Origin: Butyrivibrio sp.
Lineage (GTDB): Bacteria; Bacillota; Clostridia; Lachnospirales; Lachnospiraceae
Assembly (NCBI GenBank): GCA_017535785.1
Contig: JAFXTN010000011.1
Location: 1 to 64,000, forward strand
Reading direction: 5' to 3'
DNA length: 64,000 bases
The notes below the pieces were generated by a model, which had not been told where the DNA came from, ran no database searches, and saw only the letters and a program-made list of their open reading frames with translations. A program made the position numbers and the translations under genes. This document shows positions 60,884 through 64,000 of the stretch, piece after piece; position 1 is the first letter of the stretch, and the number at the start of each line of letters is the position of its first letter.

Positions 60884-61198
60884 ATGAACCTTACAAGTAA
60901 ACAACGCGCTTATCTTAAGAGCCTTGCTTCTGATCTTGAGCCTGTATTTCAGATCGGTAAAGCTACCGTGACTCCTGAGGTTACTGATGCTATTGCCGAA
61001 ACATTCAATACACATGAGCTAGTTAAGATCGCTGTTCTTAAGAATTGCATTGAAGATGTAACCAATGTAGCTATCATGGTATCAGAAAGAACTCGTTCCG
61101 AGCTTATTCAGGTGATCGGAAGAAAGTTCGTTTTATATAAGCCTTTCAAGGATGAACCTAAGATTGTCCTTCCTAAGGCAAAGAAAGCAAATGCTTAA
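60884..61198 (+). CDS. yhbY: Ribosome assembly RNA-binding protein YhbY
   Basis: CRM-domain protein bound to pre-50S particles. 104 residues: MNLTSKQRAYLKSLA, PVFQIGKATVTPEV and the GxxG-type loop VIGRKFVLYKP. Directly abuts obgE, and a 54-base gap leads to nadD; the obg-yhbY-nadD-yqeK-rsfS order is classic for Firmicutes. Confidence 0.95.
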   Translation: MNLTSKQRAYLKSLASDLEPVFQIGKATVTPEVTDAIAETFNTHELVKIAVLKNCIEDVTNVAIMVSERTRSELIQVIGRKFVLYKPFKDEPKIVLPKAKKANA

Positions 61199-61252
61199 GT
61201 ATTTTTCTATTATCTAAGTTCTATCAAATCAATACCAGATGGAGGCATAACT

Positions 61253-61861
61253 ATGGAATGCAGGAAAATCGGTATACTTGGCGGAACGTTCGACCCTATT
61301 CACAACGGACACCTTTTGCTCGGAGAAGCTGCAAGAGAGCAGTTTTCTCTGGACAGAGTCATCTATATACCGGGTAATTTGGCACATATGCCAAACAGAA
61401 CTGAGATATCATCCGGTGATACCAGATATAAGATGGTTCAGATGGCTATAAAGGATAATCCTTACTTTACCTGTTCAAGGATAGAGATAGACAAGGAAAA
61501 CGGTACTTATACCTACAATACGATCAATGAGCTTAAGCTTATGTATCCCGGAGATGAGCTTTATCTTATCCTCGGAGGCGACTCTGTGATCGGCATAGAA
61601 GCCTGGTATGAGTATAAAGAGCTTCTTCAATCTTGTATTATCCTTGCAGCGGTTCGAGAAGAAGACGATCTTCCCGCTCTGGATAAAAAGAGAAGAGAAC
61701 TGGCCAAATTGTATGGTGCTGATATCAGACTCCTTGCATTTAACAGAGTTGATATCTCAGCTACAGACATTCGTCAAAAGATCAAAATGGGACGTTCGGT
61801 CAGATACATGCTTCCTGATGAGTGCATAGAATATATCTGCATAAAAGGACTGTATAAATGA
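61253..61861 (+). CDS. nadD: Nicotinate-nucleotide adenylyltransferase
   Basis: Adenylates nicotinate mononucleotide in NAD synthesis. 202 residues with GGTFDPIHNGHLLLGE (nucleotidyltransferase HxGH) at residues 9-24 and SATDIRQKI toward the end (the ISSTxIR-type motif). GGAGG precedes the ATG. The stop overlaps yqeK (ATGA). Confidence 0.96.
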   Translation: MECRKIGILGGTFDPIHNGHLLLGEAAREQFSLDRVIYIPGNLAHMPNRTEISSGDTRYKMVQMAIKDNPYFTCSRIEIDKENGTYTYNTINELKLMYPGDELYLILGGDSVIGIEAWYEYKELLQSCIILAAVREEDDLPALDKKRRELAKLYGADIRLLAFNRVDISATDIRQKIKMGRSVRYMLPDECIEYICIKGLYK

Positions 61862-62445
61862 AAACATTTGATAGCGAAACCGTGCAAAAGATAAGAAAAA
61901 CTCTTGAAGGAGAACTTAAGCCTGAAAGATTTACGCATACTCTTGGTGTAGCTTATACGGCAACGAGTATGGCCATGGTCTTTGATGCAGACATAGATAA
62001 GGCTCTGATAGCAGGACTTCTTCATGACTGTGCCAAGTGCATGTCTCATGATGATCAGATAAAGCTATGCAAAAAGAACAATATCGAGCTTTCGGATATA
62101 GAGAAAAAAAACCACTCCTTACTTCATGCTAAGGTGGGAATGTATCTTGCAAGAACCAAGTATGATGTATACGATACGGAAATTCTTAATGCTATAAGAT
62201 GGCATACGACAGGTAAGGAAGACATGTCTTTACTTGAAAAGATAATCTATATCGCTGATTTTATCGAACCCGGAAGAAAGCCTCTAGAAGGAATGGATAT
62301 CATCAGAAAAGAAGCTTTTACGGACTTAGATAAGTGTCTTGCGCATATACTTCATGATTCCGTGATATATTTACAGACAATAGGAAAAGAGATAGATAAT
62401 TCCACTATGGATGCCTATCTTTTTTATAAAAAGTATTACAAGTAA
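61858..62445 (+). CDS. yqeK: HD-domain Ap4A hydrolase YqeK
   Basis: Symmetrical diadenosine tetraphosphate hydrolase of the HD family in Gram-positive bacteria. 195 residues; metal motif RFTHTLGVA, then GLLHDCAKCM (the HD pair), HAKVGMYLA and YIADFIEPGR. Coupled to nadD by overlap, 10 bases before the rsfS start codon. Confidence 0.93.
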   Translation: MKTFDSETVQKIRKTLEGELKPERFTHTLGVAYTATSMAMVFDADIDKALIAGLLHDCAKCMSHDDQIKLCKKNNIELSDIEKKNHSLLHAKVGMYLARTKYDVYDTEILNAIRWHTTGKEDMSLLEKIIYIADFIEPGRKPLEGMDIIRKEAFTDLDKCLAHILHDSVIYLQTIGKEIDNSTMDAYLFYKKYYK

Positions 62446-62455
62446 AGAGGTGACT

Positions 62456-62818
62456 ATGTCAGATATTGATATTTCAAAGAAGATGGCTGCAATTGCCATT
62501 GATGCTCTCGAAGACAGAAAAGGCGAAGATGTACATGCAATTGATATCAGCGAGATTTCTACAATCGCCGATTATTTCATAATTGCAAGCGGATCAAACA
62601 TCAATCAGGTACAGGCTCTCGCCGATAATGTTCAGGAAATGCTTGGAAGAGCAGGACACATGACTAAGAACGTAGAGGGTTATGATACCGGAAAATGGAT
62701 CCTTCTTGATTTTGGCGACATCATTGTTCATGTCTTCGATAATGAGAACCGTTTATTCTATGATCTTGAAAGAATTTGGAGAGACGGTAAGCTCATCGAT
62801 AAAAATGATCTCAACTGA
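62456..62818 (+). CDS. rsfS: Ribosome silencing factor RsfS
   Basis: Binds L14 on the 50S subunit and blocks joining with 30S in starvation. 120 residues, containing IADYFIIASGSNINQVQAL and EGYDTGKWILLDFGDIIVH blocks of the family. Start ATG 62456, after AGAGG; an upstream in-frame ATG at 62411 lies in yqeK and has no site. Last gene of the run before a terminator. Confidence 0.95.
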   Translation: MSDIDISKKMAAIAIDALEDRKGEDVHAIDISEISTIADYFIIASGSNINQVQALADNVQEMLGRAGHMTKNVEGYDTGKWILLDFGDIIVHVFDNENRLFYDLERIWRDGKLIDKNDLN

Positions 62819-62857
62819 TCGAATAAAAAGAAAAAAAGAGAACATATTATAAAGAAT

Positions 62858-62892
62858 AAGCGTACAGATAGATCAGTATCTGTACGCTTTAA
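62858..62892. terminator. Strong hairpin between convergent rsfS and lexA
   Basis: Perfect 13-bp stem AAGCGTACAGATA (62858-62870) with TATCTGTACGCTT (62877-62889), loop of six. T-rich sequence follows on the plus side and, more loosely, on the minus side, so it probably ends both transcripts. Confidence 0.8.
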
Positions 62893-62929
62893 TTATGTTC
62901 ATATTATCGGATAATATCTAACCATTAAC

Positions 62930-63547
62930 TCAATAGAAACGCATGATTCCGAACACCTTACCGAGAATAGTGCAATCATCAACTATGATAGGATCCATAG
63001 AGTCATTCTCAGGCTGAAGTCTTATATGGCCTTTCTCTTTATAAAAAGTCTTAACGGTAGCTGAATCATCAATAAGTGCAACAACCTGATCACCGTTCTT
63101 AGCTGTATTGCATACCTGAACAAAAAGCTTATCACCGCTGAAAATTCCGGCATTGATCATCGAATCGCCTTTAACATTAAGAATAAACGCATCGGCTCCC
63201 TTAGGACACATACTTGCGGGAATCGGAATATACGAATCAATATTCTCTTCAGCCAGGATAGGAGTGCCTGCAGCAACCTGACCTACGACAGGAATACTTA
63301 CGATCTCGGTCCTAACCATATTAAAGCCGTCATCACAGATCTCGATAGCACGTGGCTTAGTAGGATCACGTCTGATATATCCGTTTTTCTCAAGTGTTTC
63401 TAAGTGTGCGTGAACTGAAGATGTAGATTTAAGATTAACAGCCGCACATATATCTCTTACAGAAGGAGGAAATCCTCTGGATAATGTCTGTTCTTTGATG
63501 TAATCAAGAATCTCCTGTTGTTTACGAGAAATATTGCCTTTTTCCAT
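62930..63547 (-). CDS. lexA: SOS repressor LexA
   Basis: Represses DNA damage genes until RecA filaments promote self-cleavage. 205 residues, as in Bacillus. N-terminal winged helix (GFPPSVRDICAAVNLKSTSS in part), cleavage site Ala93-Gly94 in QVAAGTP, catalytic Ser129 (KGDSMINAG) and Lys166 (ATVKTF). Start ATG 63547 just after TAAGGAGG. Minus strand; LexA-type sites lie over its own promoter. Confidence 0.97.
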   Translation of the reverse strand: MEKGNISRKQQEILDYIKEQTLSRGFPPSVRDICAAVNLKSTSSVHAHLETLEKNGYIRRDPTKPRAIEICDDGFNMVRTEIVSIPVVGQVAAGTPILAEENIDSYIPIPASMCPKGADAFILNVKGDSMINAGIFSGDKLFVQVCNTAKNGDQVVALIDDSATVKTFYKEKGHIRLQPENDSMDPIIVDDCTILGKVFGIMRFY

Positions 63548-63571
63548 ATAATCCTCCTTAGCGTTTTTTAC

Positions 63572-63601
63572 AGTATAACACAACATTGAATAAAAAAGCA
63601 A
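63572..63601 (-). promoter_or_regulatory. Promoter of lexA
   Basis: Minus strand: TTGCTT (63596-63601), 18-base spacer ending TGT, TATACT (63572-63577), an extended -10 form. LexA-like site A overlaps its -35. Confidence 0.6.
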
Positions 63602-63694
63602 ATATTTGTTCGGAATATTTGTTCGATTTTTATTGACAAACGAAAATATGTTCGGTATATTATTTCTAGAACAGTTGTTCGAAACATATGTTTG
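63599..63694. promoter_or_regulatory. Cluster of LexA-type operators (SOS boxes)
   Basis: Five sites compared with CGAAC-N4-GTTCG: A 63599-63612 and B 63612-63625 (each ends ATTTGTTCG, two mismatches), C 63641-63654 CGAAAATATGTTCG (one mismatch), D 63668-63681 AGAACAGTTGTTCG (GAAC-N4-GTTC exact), E 63681-63694 centred on AAACATATGTTT (weaker). A and B form a tandem 12-base direct repeat (63601-63612 and 63614-63625). They lie between lexA and the divergent LysM gene. Confidence 0.75.
63633..63661 (+). promoter_or_regulatory. SOS-controlled promoter of the LysM gene
   Basis: Perfect TTGACA (63633-63638), 17-base spacer, TATATT (63656-63661). LexA-type site C fills the spacer, the classic arrangement for LexA repression. 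Confidence 0.8.
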
Positions 63695-63712
63695 TATATT
63701 GTGAGGTGCGAT

Positions 63713-64000
63713 ATGAGTGAAGCGATGGCAATAGCAGCAAGTTTGTACAATAATCCAAGATATTACAGTGAGAGCGAGATACGCAGACGTAATAACAAGA
63801 TCAGAAGACAGCAGATAGTAAGAAGACAGTATATCACCATTTCTGCATTGGCTTTCATTGCAATGTTCCTTATTATGTTCAACATCTTTTCATTTAAGGT
63901 TTCTGCGCAGTCGGATTCATTTGTACCGGAATATAAATACTATAAGTCCGTGATGATCCATTCAGGTGATTCTTTGTGGTCGATTGCAAACAGCGAATTT
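63713..64000 (+). CDS. LysM membrane protein, YneA-like SOS cell-division inhibitor (partial)
   Basis: Only the first 96 codons are in the window; the gene runs off the end. Residues 1-40 are basic (EIRRRNNKIRRQQ), 41-62 a membrane segment, and a LysM domain begins near 76 (YYKSVMIHSGDSLWSIA). Divergence from lexA, LexA-type sites over the promoter and this layout match yneA/sulA-like inhibitors that delay division after DNA damage. Function is inferred from position and domain order. GAGGTG precedes the ATG. Confidence 0.8.
   Translation, partial: MSEAMAIAASLYNNPRYYSESEIRRRNNKIRRQQIVRRQYITISALAFIAMFLIMFNIFSFKVSAQSDSFVPEYKYYKSVMIHSGDSLWSIANSEF

Noticed and set aside
1..64000. tRNA, rRNA, CRISPR array, insertion sequences or prophage
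   Set aside because: Reading the intergenic gaps gave no cloverleaf, no regularly spaced repeat and no transposase-like protein.

Overview
The window is a gene-dense stretch of chromosome from a low-to-moderate GC Gram-positive anaerobe, most likely a Lachnospiraceae member of the Butyrivibrio/Pseudobutyrivibrio type. That placement is inferred from the gene repertoire: Prp protease with an L27 carrying a cleavable N-terminus, RecU, MecA, OhrR, LexA of Gram-positive type, a TIGR03960/TIGR03936 pair beside RNase G, an energy-converting Ech hydrogenase, an oxygen-sensitive 2-hydroxyacyl-CoA dehydratase-type enzyme and a GH120 beta-xylosidase. Nearly all genes start with ATG, TTG or GTG behind purine-rich Shine-Dalgarno sites. 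I saw no rRNA, tRNA, CRISPR array, insertion sequence or prophage.

Layout. 1-3.8 kb: rpsB-tsf, then minC-minD-minE (division-site selection). 3.8-4.7 kb: an OhrR-type peroxide sensor and a CsoR-type metal sensor. 4.7-14.8 kb: one compact run echABCDEF-hypFCDE, a complete membrane-bound [NiFe] Ech hydrogenase followed by the maturation proteins that build its Fe(CN)2CO ligand set; hypA/hypB and a maturation endopeptidase are not here. 14.8-20.3 kb: mecA, rluF, ligA-metA and a coiled-coil protein of unknown function. 20.3-24.6 kb (minus): a 1416-residue fusion of two activator-type ATPase domains with a 2-hydroxyacyl-CoA dehydratase-like region. 24.7-26.8 kb: an unusual three-gene operon with a rhomboid-like protein lacking the catalytic residues, a sigma-70-like protein lacking region 4, and an unknown protein.

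26.9-33.6 kb: an accessory xylo-oligosaccharide locus with an AraC regulator (minus), then a sugar-binding lipoprotein, two permeases and an intracellular GH120 beta-xylosidase. Imported xylo-oligosaccharides would be cleaved in the cytoplasm; the transporter ATPase must come from elsewhere. 33.7-39.4 kb: rpmB (minus), Asp23, FakA, RecG and DegV/FakB (fatty-acid kinase parts around recG). 39.5-49.5 kb: a second-type topoisomerase pair (ParE/ParC-like), rsmD, coaD, a coiled-coil protein, a secreted amidase, two pseudouridine synthases, a small membrane protein and recU.

49.6-54.7 kb: a partial histidine operon, hisZ-hisG-hisD-hisB and a three-part HisA/F-like-HisI-HisE fusion; hisC, hisA, hisF and hisH are absent. 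54.7-62.8 kb: radical SAM protein, DUF2344 protein, RNase G, an L21 leader, rplU-prp-rpmA, obgE, yhbY, nadD, yqeK, rsfS. 62.9-64 kb: lexA (minus) and a divergent LysM membrane protein cut by the window end, with a cluster of LexA-type sites between them.

Most of the region is core housekeeping. The parts that most deserve a second look are the rhomboid-like/sigma-like operon (24.7-26.8 kb), the fused dehydratase-activator protein, the palindrome at the head of the hydrogenase operon, the degenerate HisA/F domain, and the face-to-face promoter region of the xylosidase locus.
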